A DNA stretch of 64,000 bases from Mercenaria mercenaria (Eukaryota; Mollusca; Bivalvia; Venerida; Veneridae): the NCBI RefSeq assembly GCF_021730395.1, contig NC_069362.1, positions 93,326,001-93,390,000 of the forward strand. The letters run 5' to 3'. Below are positions 46,073 to 58,700 of this stretch, one piece after another. Under the pieces are notes generated by a model that had not been told where the DNA came from, did no database searches, and saw only the letters and a list, made by a program, of their open reading frames with translations. The first letter of the stretch is position 1. The number at the start of each line of letters is the position of its first letter. The translations under genes and the position numbers were made by a program.

Positions 46073-48711
46073 TCTGAAAAAAAAAACATTAAACATTTTA
46101 TACAAAGCTAAGGCTATGAACGGGTGGTAAAAGTGAACTTTCATAAACGTACTTAATAATCTCTTTATTCTCTCGTGTCTGATGGTTCGTTCAACCATAA
46201 TGCATATTAAAACTCTGAGTACATGTATATCAACTATTTGTTGCATTTTCTAGTCAAAATAAACTGTCAACATTCTGCTATATTTACCTTTCGATCTCCA
46301 ACCAAACTTTGTTTACAAGCAGTGGATTCTATGTATTCAAACATCCACAATGCAACTTTGCCCCATTTTGCGTCGTTTGTAAGGAAGAAATATGAATCAG
46401 TCAGGATTTAGACCCAAACCTAAACCAGGATATTAACGATTACAATACCTTTGCAATAGGATATAATTTCCTTGCTTTGTAAATTTATATGTGACAAATT
46501 TTCGTCCGTGTTCTATGACAAGAAAAAAGTCCGACAGAAAAAGATAAATTCAAAGAACACATCCATCCATACAACATTCCACACGGAAATATGGTTGTAC
46601 AATTCAATTTAGTTAAAACACACAGCAATGAATTAAACTACAAACACTTTTTACGTTTTAAAAGTTTCAAATTTATATATGGATGAGCGGTAACGAAAGA
46701 GGTCTAAGTGTAAAAGAATAAAGAAGCTTCTAGAGCACTTAATTCGCTCTCATTAGTCGGTATATACTGACAGATAGAATTATCAAATAACGTTAACATT
46801 AAGCAACTTGATAACAATCACACAATTGTGTCGTATTTAGATTTAGGCATTTGTACTATCAGATCTCAGAAAAAATACAATGTTTCAGTCTATCGTTACA
46901 TTTAGTAATGCAAGTGCAGGTAATGACATATCATCTCGCCACATGATGACTTTCATGTACAAAAACATGTTTCGAGTTACGAACAATGTTAAAATAACTG
47001 TAACATTATAATATATAGAGAGTTTTGGCGGCATTATGGCCATGTTTACATTTCTGGTTATTCAAACAGCATAGATATTAACAACAACAATTAGAAGAAA
47101 ACGTTTTTCACATGTAACCATAGCCTGATTGCCAAGCTAACTAAACGTTTATTTTTCAATAAAAGCAGCAAACATTTTGTTAATTTGATAATTGTGTTGA
47201 TTTCAAATATAGCTCATTTTTGGCTCGAGACAAAAAGCAATATAAAGTCAATATAGGAACGATCTGCTGGAGTTCCTCCCAGGTACTTTCTTAAAATACG
47301 ATGCTTTTGAAAGAAAACTAAATAATACTATTTCAAAGAAAGTAAAACCTGAAATTAGATGAGACTGCTCCTTTCAGTTATATATATATAGACACTTGAA
47401 AAAATACTTATGCCAGTAACACCTTCTTTATACAGGAAATGCAAGATATGGTCTCATGAGAAACAACAACATTTTCCTGCTAAGAAGGAAACAAAGTGAA
47501 GAACATCACAGGTTTTAACTAGTTTTATGGTCCATTCTACATGTATTTACTTTCAGTACTCATACAACGTGTAATTACGCATATCTAATGTGAGATGGTT
47601 TGTACATCAAGACTTGAAGAGAGTCATGTAATATGCGAACAACATATGAAAACAAATTTAAGGGAGTGCCATATGATATTCAAGGGTGTCATATAATATA
47701 ACAAAACTAATTTAATGGGGCCATTTGATAAAACACCACTAGTTTAAGGGGAACATGTGATACAACACCAATAATCTAAGGGGATTGCGTGATACGACAT
47801 CAATAATTTAAGGGACAGAAATGATTTAAAAGGGTCGTGTGGTATGACAGCAATACTTTAAGGGGGTTATGTGATGACACAAATAATTCAAGGGGGTTCT
47901 GCGCGATAAAATATATAATTTAAGGCGTCATATATTACAACACCAACAATTTAAAGCTACTCGCCCACATTTTGGGTGAAATTTATCATCATGTTCATTT
48001 CTTGCAAGTTTGGCATGGAATGTATATACGACACTGATAAATGATAAAGTGGCTGAAAATAAAAGTTAGAAATTGGTAAAAATACAAGAAGACTGCATTT
48101 TTTTTGCAATATTTCTAACTGCTTCTTTAGGAGTTTATACCAAAGTTTGGCTTTTACTATTGAAGAAAGATGTCATTTCGGAGATGGATCAATTTAATTG
48201 CTCTATATACGTAATTGTAGCGACTGCTATGTTCTATGAAAAGGATAAATTGGATGATGGGTCGTATAACATGAACCCCCTTTGATAGTCGGTGTCGTAT
48301 CACATGACCCCTTAAAGGGACTACACCGAAAAATAGTTTCTCTTAATAACCCGATAACAGTGAGTACTCAGAAAATGACTAAATGTACAGACTTATTGAC
48401 ATAAGAATTTTGCAAGATATATATTCATTTAAATAACCAAAAATATTGTGAAGAAGGTAGTAAACCGTTGCAACGTTTTTGAACTGTTTCAGTTTTAAAT
48501 GTCAAACTAGACCATGCAGATTTATAATAATGCTTACCTCAGTAATACTGCCTTATCGCCATCTTTTTTCATAAACCATTTTTAAAGCTTATTTTTAGTG
48601 AGAGTTTGAAATATGAAATGCTTACATACATACTAAACGTAAAAGTACATAATCACCAAATTCAAAAAGTTTGAAAGCATATTGCATAGATACAACTCAC
48701 CTTATAATATT
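46073..48711 (-). other. Presumed 5' intron and candidate first exon of the TRIM-like gene
   Basis: The coding exon starts at an acceptor at 46074. A strong donor-like AAG/GTGAGTTG on the minus strand at 48711/48710 is a candidate end of a non-coding first exon spanning about 48711-48830. This pairing is a guess from splice signals only. Within the intron, 47645-47955 holds a degenerate minisatellite of about 40 bp (AATTTAAGGGG…GTGATACAACACC), and 48280-48320 has an inverted copy (GTCGTATCACATGACCCCTT). Confidence 0.35.
47645..47955 (+). repeat. Degenerate ~40-bp minisatellite
   Basis: About seven copies of a unit like CAATAATTTAAGGGG-RTCATGTGATACRACA. An inverted partial copy lies at 48280-48320. 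No gene is present in 47955-48700. Confidence 0.75.
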
Positions 48712-49129
48712 CTCTTCTGCCTCCTGTAGGGCAGGAACATTAATACCACTGACACACCGACGCTCGTTGTAATTAAACGCTTTTAGAATATACTTCCTGT
48801 AAACATATCGTTATACGATTCAAATGTCTTAACTCGAATAATCGCCGTTCTGAGTGAGGTTTTTTTTTTATTAAATTACTATTTGCGATTCTTTCCTCCA
48901 TTTACTCGTTTGGTATCAGTTATGATTTTGGATTACTGATCGGCGTGAAGTTGGCTGTACAGCAACATCATCAAACTACAGATATTCTGTGTAAATAAAA
49001 ACCTTCACCTTCTTTACAATATACATCACATCAAGTAAATCCCTATATTAATACATTCAGTACATCTAAATGTTTCCTTTATGTACTGTTATTTCAAGGA
49101 CAAAATTGGAGAGAGGGGTGCGCTACCTG

Positions 49130-49154
49130 CCCCCCCCCCCCCCCCCCCCCCCCC
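49130..49154. repeat. Poly-C tract (25 C)
   Basis: An uninterrupted C run followed by ACACACCCC. It lies in non-coding sequence; 48830-49420 shows no gene. Confidence 0.9.
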
Positions 49155-49423
49155 ACACACCCCGCTCCTACGCCTAATCAATTCCCCTGATTAACCCGCG
49201 CTTTTCTAGATAATCAATTGTGGCACGTTTTCTATATAAAACGAGTACGTGTATTTTATAGCCATATATATTCAATGAGATTTTTTATGATTATTGACGT
49301 GAAGATAGTAATAAATATTAACAAACAGCTGCTTGCAGTGGAATCGAATTTCTGGCTCCGTAAAGACAATTAGGACTAAACTAAGTTTTATATCGCATTA
49401 TGTAGATTTGGTAATAGTGAGAA

Positions 49424-49930
49424 GTTCGGGGGTCCCCAGCTCCGCCCCAGACCTTGAGTTTTGTTTGGATCGGACCGGGTGGCCATTGTAGAGAGGGATG
49501 TCCCCCACCAGGCACGGGTGGCCGCCATTCCGGGAAAACTGTTGTTTGGGAGAAACCCGGGTCGAGGTGTGAGGCGGTGTGGCCTAAAATCGTTCTAGCA
49601 GTTAATAGGAGGTCCGTATGGGATCTTGAGTTTAGGTTGAGACCGGGTGGCCGTTGTAGAGGGTGACGGTCTATGGGGGGCCAGCATAGTGGCTATAAAG
49701 TTGGTTTTAGATCATTTACGGAATTTTTCTTTTTTTTCAGTTTTGGCGCCCCCAGCTCCACCCCAGACCTTGAGTTTTGGATCGGACCGGGTGGCCATTG
49801 TAGAAAGGGTTGTCCCCCACCAGGCACGGGTGGCCGCCATTCCGGGAAAACTCTTGTTTGGAAAAACCCCGGGTCGAGGTCGGGCGGTTTTTGCCAGGAA
49901 AAGTCTTGTTTTAGGGAACACGGGGTTGAA
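49424..49930 (+). repeat. GC-rich direct repeat, ~312-bp spacing
   Basis: The block 'CAGACCTTGAGTTTTG…GATCGGACCGGGTGGCC…CCCCCACCAGGCACGGGTGG…GCCGCCATTCCGGGAAAAC' occurs at 49445-49570 and again at 49760-49870. A partial GACCGGGTGGCCGTTGTAGA lies between them near 49640. It is much richer in GC than its surroundings. Overlapping open frames run through it in several phases, which argues against a real protein. Its origin is unknown. Confidence 0.75.
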
Positions 49931-49959
49931 GCTTTCTTTCAAGAAATTTATACGAAACT

Positions 49960-51790
49960 GTTTAATGCTCTCGTTGTCTGTAACAGGAGCCTTGTTAATT
50001 GCTGTCATAAACTATTTTACTTCTAGCAGTAACAGGAGCCTGGTAACTTGATCGCTTTCATAAAACATTTAACCTCTGGTAGTTATATGTAAAAAACTGG
50101 TATACTGGTCTTATACAATGTAATTATTTGAATGCTGACAGTAACACACAGAAAACTCGAAAACTGCTTTCATTGGTCATTTCATTGCTGGTAGTGACAG
50201 GAGTCCGGTACTAGTAACCTGCTCTCATACACCAACTGCTGGCAGAAACATAAATGAGACTTGTAAACCATTTAACTGCTGGTATTACAAAATGTATAGG
50301 TGAATTTTAAACTGCTCGTATAAACCAGTTAACTGCTAGCAATAACAGATATAAAAACCAGGTAAACTGCTCTCATAAATCATTAACATATATGAAACTG
50401 GTAAATTGTTCTTTGTACGTAATATTTAAATTCTGGCAGTAACGTATATAGGAGGCTGGTGGACGTTCTCATAAACAATTTAATTGCTGGCAGTAAAATG
50501 GTAAGAAAGGTGACGATACTGCTCTTAGTAATATCATTTTATTGCTGGCATCATTTAACAACCTGTAGTAACATATACAGGAAACTGTTTGAAGCGTATC
50601 GTAGAAACATCATGTAACTGTTGACAGTAACATCTATCTGACACTGATACCAGATATCGTCATTTAACTGCTAAAGGAATTATAAACCCTCAAAAATTCG
50701 TTTTTCAACAGCTTTCAATATCATAAAGAAAACTCCACAAACTGCAGTAAGTGACAATATGTAACTGCTGGCAGTGACATACCCAAAGAAATGACAAAGC
50801 TGGTCTTAGAAACATTAACAACACTTAGCAACAGAACATAACAAGTCTTCGGCAATGTCCGTAAAAGAAATGACCATTGAGTAATTTTGTAACAAAAAGT
50901 GAATATCATTGGACGTTGTACGTGCGCGATCCAATAATTATAGGTTATTAGCTTTGTATCGGGAAATATGCACGAGTTCTTCAGCGGAAATATTGCGCGA
51001 CTTTAGGAGCGCAATATTCTTCCGCTGAAGAACGAGTGCATATTTCCCGATGTAGAGATAATAACCTTTTTATTACATACGCATGCATCTACACGTATAA
51101 ATATTATGTAAATATCAGAATTATGTTCAATAGCCTGAATAGGATTGACAATTCTGAACTAAACAGAAAAAATAGTGCAACAACACACACTGAATTACGT
51201 CACGCACCCGATATGAAATTCAGGCGTCAGTGTATGGAAAAGTATTGACGTTTCCGGTACCAGTGTAACTTAACGGGGAATAGAAACGAGTATGTAATAA
51301 CATCAAATGTATTAAGAACAACTGAATGCGTACGAGACTTGATTTACAAGTTTTAAGATATAAATAGATTAAGAGCGCTTCAGTGATCTATAAACGATAC
51401 GGACAAACGTATAAGCGGGAAGAGTAGGTTTGACGGCCTATTATACATCTGAAGGAAACTGGTAAAACTGATTTTAGAAACACAATTTAACTGCTGACAG
51501 TATTATATGTAGGACACTGACAAAATAAATACCTTGTGCCATTCTGATCATCTAACTGGTAATACAGTTTTTTTAATTGTTGTATAACTGCTGGCAGTGG
51601 TAGCAGTTAACTGGTGTTAGTACACACGATCAATTGCTGTAACTGCTGGTAGATAACTGCGACACGCAATGAACTGCTGTAACTGCTGGCAGCAGGAGCA
51701 GTTTATTGTTATAAATGCTGGCAGTAGGAGCAGTTAACTGCTGGCAGTAGCAGCAGTTAACTGCTCCTACTGCTGTACTGCCAACTTCAC
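49960..51790. repeat. Degenerate minisatellite with ACTGC-tg-GCAGT dyads
   Basis: Words like TTTAACTGCTGGCAGTAACA and AAACTGCTCTCATAAACC alternate through 49960-50840 and return at 51460-51790, with a loose period of about 70 bp. The densest part is 51580-51780, where AACTGCTGGCAGTAGCAGC and inverted versions pile up. A palindrome (50942-51066) and non-repetitive sequence separate the two blocks. No gene. Confidence 0.75.
50942..51066. repeat. ~125-bp near-perfect palindrome
   Basis: The left arm AGGTTATTAGCTTTGTATCG … TTCAGCGGAAATATTGCGC pairs with the right arm GCGCAATATTCTTCCGCTGAA … CGATGTAGAGATAATAACCT. Arms are about 55 bases and the centre is GACTTTAGGA. It looks like a fold-back element or MITE; no target duplication is clear. 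An inverted TATTACATAC / GTATGTAATA pair (51071 and 51290) may mark a larger element. Confidence 0.8.
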
Positions 51791-51839
51791 GCCGATGCTG
51801 GAATATGCTCAAACAACCAGCGTGACGAAAAAACCTCAA

Positions 51840-52050
51840 ACAGAACAGAACTTTATCAGAAAGATATATGAGTAAACATCAATAATAATGATATGCAAAA
51901 GAATATTTTTAGGAGTATAAGACAAGGCCAGTGCAGACAAACTACAAGAACGCCGACCAGTCAACACAAAGATTAAATTTCTTTCTTTTTTGTAGTTTCT
52001 AATTTCGCCTCTTTATAATTATACACACACCTTGAATCACTTTTACTCTT
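51840..52050. repeat. Old diverged duplicate of 55080-55345
   Basis: Both stretches share, in order, 'GAACAGAACTTTAT', 'AACATCA', 'ATGCAA-AGAAT', 'GACAAACTA', 'AACGCC', then 'AAGATT', 'GTAGTTTCTAATT', 'CTTTATAA' and 'CACACTTTGAATCA'-like blocks. Similarity is patchy. No gene is recognised in either copy; the remaining 52050-52900 is unassigned except for a triple GTATTTGGACGCACGTRCG repeat at 52448-52550. Confidence 0.5.
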
Positions 52051-52904
52051 AGACCTTTTTACAGAGAGCTATTTCCTTAGCAACGGGAGACAATTTTCGC
52101 GCATGCGCACTCTACGTAGGGCAAAAAAAGACATGACCGCCTAATATAAATTACGTCTATTCGATCAATAATGAGTTTGTTTTATAGTAAATATCCACGC
52201 AAGACAAAGGAAAATATATGTAGACCTTTGCAAACCCACAGCTGATATACTTTAACTAATGCGCATTATAATTGATGATTTTGGATGAATAAACTATTTT
52301 TCAGCAATTTTGATTTTGACAAATTTAGGTTAAGAAAAATGAAGAAAAAAAAGAAGATATTTTCCATGAATTAATTAATATTATTCTATACCTATTTTAT
52401 CTATCCAATCGCGAACGTTCATTTGCAACACGTGACCGTACACTATATTACGGTATTTGGATGCACGTGCGTACAAAAATCCTGTATTTTCTGTATTTGG
52501 ACGCACGTACGAACAAAATATCCTGTATTTTCTGTATTTGGACGGTTCAACAGTCCCATGTTAAACATACGATAAAGCCTGAAACGCGTGAAAATGTTCC
52601 GAATGTAAATCGGCGCTCTATGTACAGAGTTTGATTATGCGTCTTGAAATCTGTATTTAATTTGAGTTTTTGTTGTTTACAACACACAAAAACAATGCTA
52701 TCTGATTTAGATATTAAAACGTCCGTTAATAATTAAAAACTTAAAAATACAGTAAAAAGGATCATCAGATGTTGGAATATTTGAAAAGTCGCTTAAAGAA
52801 GCCGTTCCGAACGAAACCTAGAAATTGGTATCAGCCCCGACTGTCTGAATAGCTACCTCAGCAGTTTTTATTAAACGGTTAAGAAACAAAATGGAAAAGA
52901 TTAT

Positions 52905-53240
52905 GAATGGCAGCGGACGGGCGGTCAGCATCCAAAACATGTCTGCTCTATAATTCAGTTTTCGTCGGATCTTCACCAAACTTGCTGACAATGTTTGTGG
53001 GCATTACATCTCGGCCAGTTTCGATAACCAGCCAAATTGTACCAAGCACTCTTTGATTATAGTCCTTGAATTACTCGAAAAAACGGGGAATTTAGCCGTC
53101 CGCTCTTTTCAGTCGAACAGTTTTCATCCGATCTTCACCAAACTTGCTGACAATGTTTGTGGGCATAATATCTCAGCCAAGTATTATTACCACCCAAATC
53201 GCCAAATGGCTGTTGTAGGGAGGTTGCACCATATACTTTT
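52905..53240 (+). repeat. Two-unit tandem-core dispersed repeat
   Basis: The block 'CGATCTTCACCAAACTTGC' with 'TGACAATGTTTGTGGGCAT' occurs at about 52970-53010 and 53130-53165, embedded in CGGACGGGCGG and GGCTGTTGTAGGGAGG edges. It resembles the core style of the bivalve dispersed repeats but lacks their AGCTC and CTTGTT ends. Confidence 0.6.
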
Positions 53241-53469
53241 TTTTAATGATGATACGCAGAAAAACAACATTCAATGAATTACGTATATTATGTATGAAGT
53301 GAAATAAATATAGAATAAAAAGGTTATTTAAGGTCTAACATTGTTCTGTATAATATATATTTGCACTCATACCAAGCTGGGAAAAACTAGAAAAGGCAGG
53401 AATACAATATTCAGTGAAATATTTTTAATTTAAACTATTATTATAGTAAGATAAAATAGATATAGAATA

Positions 53470-53632
53470 ACAAGGTTATTTAACATTGTACTGTACAATA
53501 CGAGATATATTTGGACTCGTACCAAGCTGAGAAAACCATATTGAACTCGCCTAGCGGCTCGTCCAATATGGTTTTCTCAGCTGGGTACTCGTCCAAATAT
53601 ATCTCCGTATTGTACAGAACAATGTTAAATAA
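53470..53632. repeat. ~160-bp palindrome with ~75-bp arms
   Basis: The left arm AGGTTATTTAACATTGTACTG … CTGAGAAAACCATATTG pairs with the right arm CAATATGGTTTTCTCAGCTG … CAATGTTAAATAACCT; the centre is AACTCGCCTAGCGGCTCG. A partial copy of one arm lies at 53320-53390. A related sequence occurs in the duplicated units (about 11885-11990 and 28145-28250). It is likely a fold-back MITE family. Confidence 0.8.
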
Positions 53633-53639
53633 CCTAATA

Positions 53640-54800
53640 ATAAAGTTTTTTTTGTTTTATTTCCTAGCATGATCTCGCAGAACTTACCACCTGTCGCAAT
53701 AAGCTTACATGATACTTGTATATAATTAAAAATCAAAAGTTGAAAATAAAATTTTCAATTAACAAAGTTCAGCCCCTAGATTTTGTATCAAATTATACTC
53801 AAATGGGGATCAATTCATTCCGTATTCAAGAAAAAAAGATCATCTTAATTTTTTTTTTAATATGACATGGGGGCGGGGGGAGTAGAGGGGAGGGGTGTCT
53901 ACACTTACATTTTTTATCTGTTGTTAAACGATGTTCTAGTTTTTGCAGAATTCAAGTTTATCATAATTATTCTAGTAATTTACGGGTAATGACCTCTGCG
54001 CACGCTGCATTTAAGATATGAAAATGATCCAGCATGTAAACATAACAGATAAAAAAATAGAGTTTTATATTAGGTATTTTCCTTCAGTATGTAGCAATAG
54101 TCTTTGATTTGATTCATATCTTACGAATTTAGATCTTCTGAAACTACACTTTCATCGTTTTAAAAGGAAATGTCCATTAAAGTTCCAAAGTATATTCCTA
54201 TAGATTTTAGAATACTATATATCACGTGAAATGTTTATTTTTGATTCACAAAACAGCTCCGCCACGTGATATATTAATCCAAGTGCGTTCTTATTATGGC
54301 ATTGACGACCAAAGGCATTATGATCCGCTCTCGAAATTAAGTTAGGGTCTTGATTACCTAGGTGATAGGAACAAGTTTTATATTTGTATGATGTGAGGAA
54401 ATAGACAGGAAATGCTTGTTCTTCTTCTGACGAAAATAAGAATAAAGCAGGCTCTTCATGTAAGATATGATTAATAACATAAATGTCTTTTATCAGAGCA
54501 TACTGTATAATAAATTACTTGAATGAAAGCATCTTTATAGTGGCAAAACAATTCGTAATATAATGATAATTTTATGTAGGTTTTCTTATCGTTGAGAGTT
54601 CTTTTGCCACACGTCAAGAGCGCATGCGCGTTAAAATCAAAACATCCGTGAAATTGCATAGCGACCGATAGCTTTTGTAAAAAGGTCTTAGCCCTTCATC
54701 CCAAACCCCACCCATCCCCACAGACTTTTGCCTTAAAGAACTATTTTTTTTCTCAGAAATGAGGAGATAAAAGGAAGAAAAAAAAATTTAAAACATTTTT
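53640..54800. other. No gene seen
   Basis: AT-rich sequence. TATATCACGTG and CACGTGATATA (about 54219 and 54262) form a short inverted pair. Nothing else recognised. Confidence 0.5.
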
Positions 54801-54806
54801 TTTGTT

Positions 54807-55052
54807 GGGTTTTACGTCGCACCGACACATGACGACTTTCCAGCTTTAATGGTGGAGGAAGACCCCAGGTGCCCCTCCGTGCATTATTTCATCACGAGCG
54901 GGCACCTGGGTAGAACCACCGACCTTCCGTAAGCCAGTTGGATGGCTTCCTCACATGAAGAATTCAACGCCCCGAGTGAGGCTCGAACCCACATCGATGA
55001 GGGGCAAGTGATTTGAAGTCAGCGACCTTAACCACTTGGCCACGGAGGCCCC
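54807..55052 (-). repeat. tRNA-derived V-SINE (RUDI-like), near full length
   Basis: On the minus strand it opens with a tRNA-like head: GGGGCCTCCGTGGCCGAGTGG, in which TGGCCGAGTGG fits a pol III A box, followed by GGTTCGAGCC, a perfect B box. Then comes the conserved body (AAGCCATCCAACTGGCTTACG, GGGGCACCTGGGGTCTTCC) and the 3' end GTCGGTGCGACGTAAAACCC with an AACAAAAAAAATG tail. The structure matches the molluscan V-SINE group, of which RUDI is a described member. The head is Leu/Ser-tRNA-like but not a functional tRNA. Confidence 0.88.
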
Positions 55053-55527
55053 CTTTAAAACATTTAGATAAACCGATAAGGATTTGAACAGAACTTTATT
55101 CATAGTATATATGTCTTGAACATCATTAAAATTGAAATGCAATAGAATGATTTTAAGTACGTGAAGTATTAGGCAAAGCCATCGCGGACAAACTAGAATA
55201 ACGCCAACAATATTCACGTCTGGACTTTTCTAACATCTGCTGATATTACTGCAGACATTGTACTTGAAAAGATTGGATTTTTCGTAGTTTCTAATTAAAA
55301 TTCTTTATAACTGAACACACACTTTGAATCATCTTTACAACTTGTGTTTATTTACCAATCGATTTATTTTAGATTATTAGAATAAGGGCATTCGCGCAAG
55401 TTGTCATTGTGCAGCTTCTGGCGAAGTTACCGATCCTACCGGTATAAAACTTTCTTAGTGATCGTCCCTTGTGGTTGTTGGCAACACTGTTAAGACTAAA
55501 AATGCTTCAAGGCATTTAGATGCTAAG

Positions 55528-55741
55528 AAACACAAGAGCTGTCACAGGAGACAGCGCGCTCGACTATTTTGATGCTTGATAGTGAAACTCGGCACATCTG
55601 AGGAAACTGGAGTTATTGGAGTGTTAAATGATTCCAATGGCGGATGAAGATATTGCACAATAGCTTGAGTCTGTGTAATAAGAGAGGTAAAGATAAAGTC
55701 TATCAAAACACTATATAAGTATAACTCTAAGCAAAAAGTTG
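55528..55741 (-). mobile_element. 3' fragment of AGCTCGACTAT-type HINE-like repeat
   Basis: On the plus strand it reads CACAAGAGCTGTCACAGG-AGACAGCGCGCTCGACTATT, the reverse complement of the family's 3' hairpin and subterminal repeat, followed by core matching 12500-12720. It stops at 55741, just where duplicated unit A' begins. Confidence 0.75.
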
Positions 55742-55749
55742 GTTCTCGT

Positions 55750-58700
55750 ATGTATTGTCCAAGGTTGGGGTATCAGATCACAAGTTAGGTCAAACTCGTA
55801 TGGGAAGAGGAAAACACAACTCATTGATTTTGACTGAAAATTGCCATTTTATTCAAGGTCTAAGTCATTATTTCCTTAAGACCTTAAATTGTTCAATATC
55901 CAAAGGAAAACTGAATAAGGAATTAATCGGTATTTTTTGCAATTTTGTTCATAATACTTAAGCATAGTATATGATTTCATAAATAAATGAAACAAGAGGG
56001 ACATGAAGGCCCTGTATCGCTCACCTGACCTATTGACCTAAAGATCATCAAGATTAACTTTCTGACCAAGTTTCATTAAGATATGGTCATAAATGTGGCC
56101 TCTAAAGTGTTAACTAGCTTTTCCTTTGATTTGACCCAGTGACCTAGTTTTTGACCCAACATGACCCAGATTCGAACTTGACTTAAAGCATAGTATATGA
56201 TTTCATAAATAAATGAAACAAGAGGGACATGAAGGCCCTGCATTGCTCACCTGACCTATTGACCTAAAGATCATCAAGATTAACATTCTGACTAAGTTTC
56301 ATGAAGATACAGTCATAAATGTGGCCTCCAGAGTGTTAACTAGCTTTTCCTTCGAATTGACCTAGTTTTTTACCCCACCGGACCCAGATTTGAACTTGAC
56401 CTATAGATCATCAAGATTAACATTCTGACCAAGTTTAATTAAGATAAGGTCATAAATGTGGCCTCTGGAGTGTTAACTACCTTTTCCTTTGATTTGACCT
56501 GGTGACCTAGTTTTTGACTCTACATGACCAGATTCAAACTGGACCTTGAGGTCATCAAGATTAACATTCTGACCAAGTTTCATGAAGATACAGTTATAAA
56601 TGTGGCCTCTAGTGTTAACTAGCTTTTCCTTTGATTTGACCTGGTGACCTAGTTTTTGATCCCAGATGACCCAATATCGAATTTACTGAGGGTACCATTC
56701 TGACCAAGTTTCATTAAGATTGGGCCAAAATTGTTACCTCTAGAGCGTTAACAAGCTTTTCCTTTGATTTAACCTGGTGACCTAGTTTTTGACCCCAGAT
56801 GACCCAATATCGAACTCGCCTAAGATTTTATTAAAGGTAACATTCTGACCAAGTTTCATTAAGATTGGCCAAAACTGTGACCTCTAGAGTGTTAACAAGC
56901 TTTTCCTCTGATTTGACCTGGTGACCTAGTTTTTGACCCCAGATGACTCAATATCAAACTCGCCCAAGATTTTATTAAAGGTAACATTTTGACCAAGTTT
57001 CATTAAGACTGGGCCAACATTGTGACCTCTAGAGTGTAAACAAGCTTTTCCTCTGATTTGACCTGGTGACCTAGATTTTGACCCCAGATGACCCAATATC
57101 AAACTCGTCCAAAATTATATTAAGGGTAACATTCTGACCAAGTTTCATTAAGACTGGGCCAAAATTGTGACCTCTAGAGTGTTAAGCTTTACCTTTGATT
57201 TGACCTGGTGACCTAGTTTTTGACCCCAGATGACCCAATATCGACCTCGTCCAACATTTTATTGAGGGTAACACTCTGACCAAGTTTCATGAAGATTGGG
57301 CCAAAATTGTGACCTCTAGAGCGTTAACAGTCAAATTGTTGACGACGGACATAGGGCGATCACAAAAGCTCACCTTGAGCACTTCGTGTTCAGGTGAGCT
57401 AAAAATGAATATGGATTTCATAAATAAATGAAATACTGACAGAAAATAATATCAACAGAAGGTCATACATATATCACAGTATGTAACAATATTTATCACA
57501 ATGGAACAAGCAGTAGTATAACTGGTAAGAGCAGATAATATTTTTGATTGTGTTGCTACCGGTATTATGACTGATATAGTTACAGCTGACCTAAGGTCTA
57601 GATAAGAGACTGGATTATAAGCCCAAGGCTCACATGTCTGATCCTTAACTTCATTATCAGTCCTCCAAAACATAAACTTCTGAAGGAGCCATCTATATGG
57701 TCAGTCAGTCGTGATTACAAACAGATTTGCACTTATTATAACAGGTATAGTGTGACAATGATTTAAATACTGATATATAAAATTATTCCAGTGTTTTTAA
57801 AATATAAATATTTCAGCAAAATACAAACTTAATTTCAATCTGTATTAATTTTGATTAAATAAATGTTGTAAACTACTGATCAAAAAATCAAACTTCCCAC
57901 CAAAATGTGGAGATGTTTAAATCAAGACTAGTTTCTGAATGCAAGGTTACCATTGGTCAATTTCACGACCAAGCTCAGAATTTTTCTCAAACAAACGCTA
58001 GGTTCAAGGATATATAACTGACATTAGAAACTGAGCTTAGAAACCAAGCTTCTGATTAGCTGATTCAGATTTTAAAATTGGTACTGACCAATAACAATGT
58101 ATCGTTCTGAGATTGTTCTCTAAACTCAATTTTATCACTTTAAACCCTAGTAAAACACAGGGGAGTGAAATCTCTTTTGAGTTTCAATGTTTCTTGGTTC
58201 TAAAATTCAGCAAGAATGTACATAATTAAAATGCCATGCAGTGGAGGCTAATGAAGCAAACATTTATTACTGTAAATAATGTAAATCAAAAAACTCAGTT
58301 TCTAAAAATGCTAATAGCTTCCTACTCAATCCTCTATGTTAATGTATGTAATATTGTAACAACTGAAATTATGATGAACAAAATATTGTTTAAACCAAAT
58401 ACATTTCAGTTAACTATATCCTTATTTTGTTGTGAAAACATTTTTATCAAGTCTGCTTCCCCATAAAACATTGAGATTGCAAAGTTGTGATTTGAGCTGG
58501 AATCAAACAAACAACATGTGTGTTGAGCAAATGGCACTTTATCTACTGAGCAAACACTACACTTTGTGATGATTTGTATACAGCTGAAATCTGGGACACA
58601 ATATTCTGTATTTTCCCATTCTCCAATAACTATCAAGTATATTTATTGTATATTATGTAAGACCAGGATACACTCAGAACATTGCAGTTCAATACTTTCA

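Noticed and set aside
49454-50051. Overlapping open frames in the GC-rich repeat (70-134 residues, both strands)
   Set aside because: Several phases are open at once over a direct repeat, as expected from composition; the frames are Gly/Pro/Arg-rich with no domain.
54990-55052. Possible functional tRNA gene (A and B boxes present)
   Set aside because: The acceptor stem does not pair and the sequence continues into the SINE body and tail.
54951-55217. An 88-residue minus-strand frame including 'GASVAKWLRSLTSNHLPLIDVGSSL'
   Set aside because: It is a translation of the tRNA-like head of the V-SINE, not a gene.
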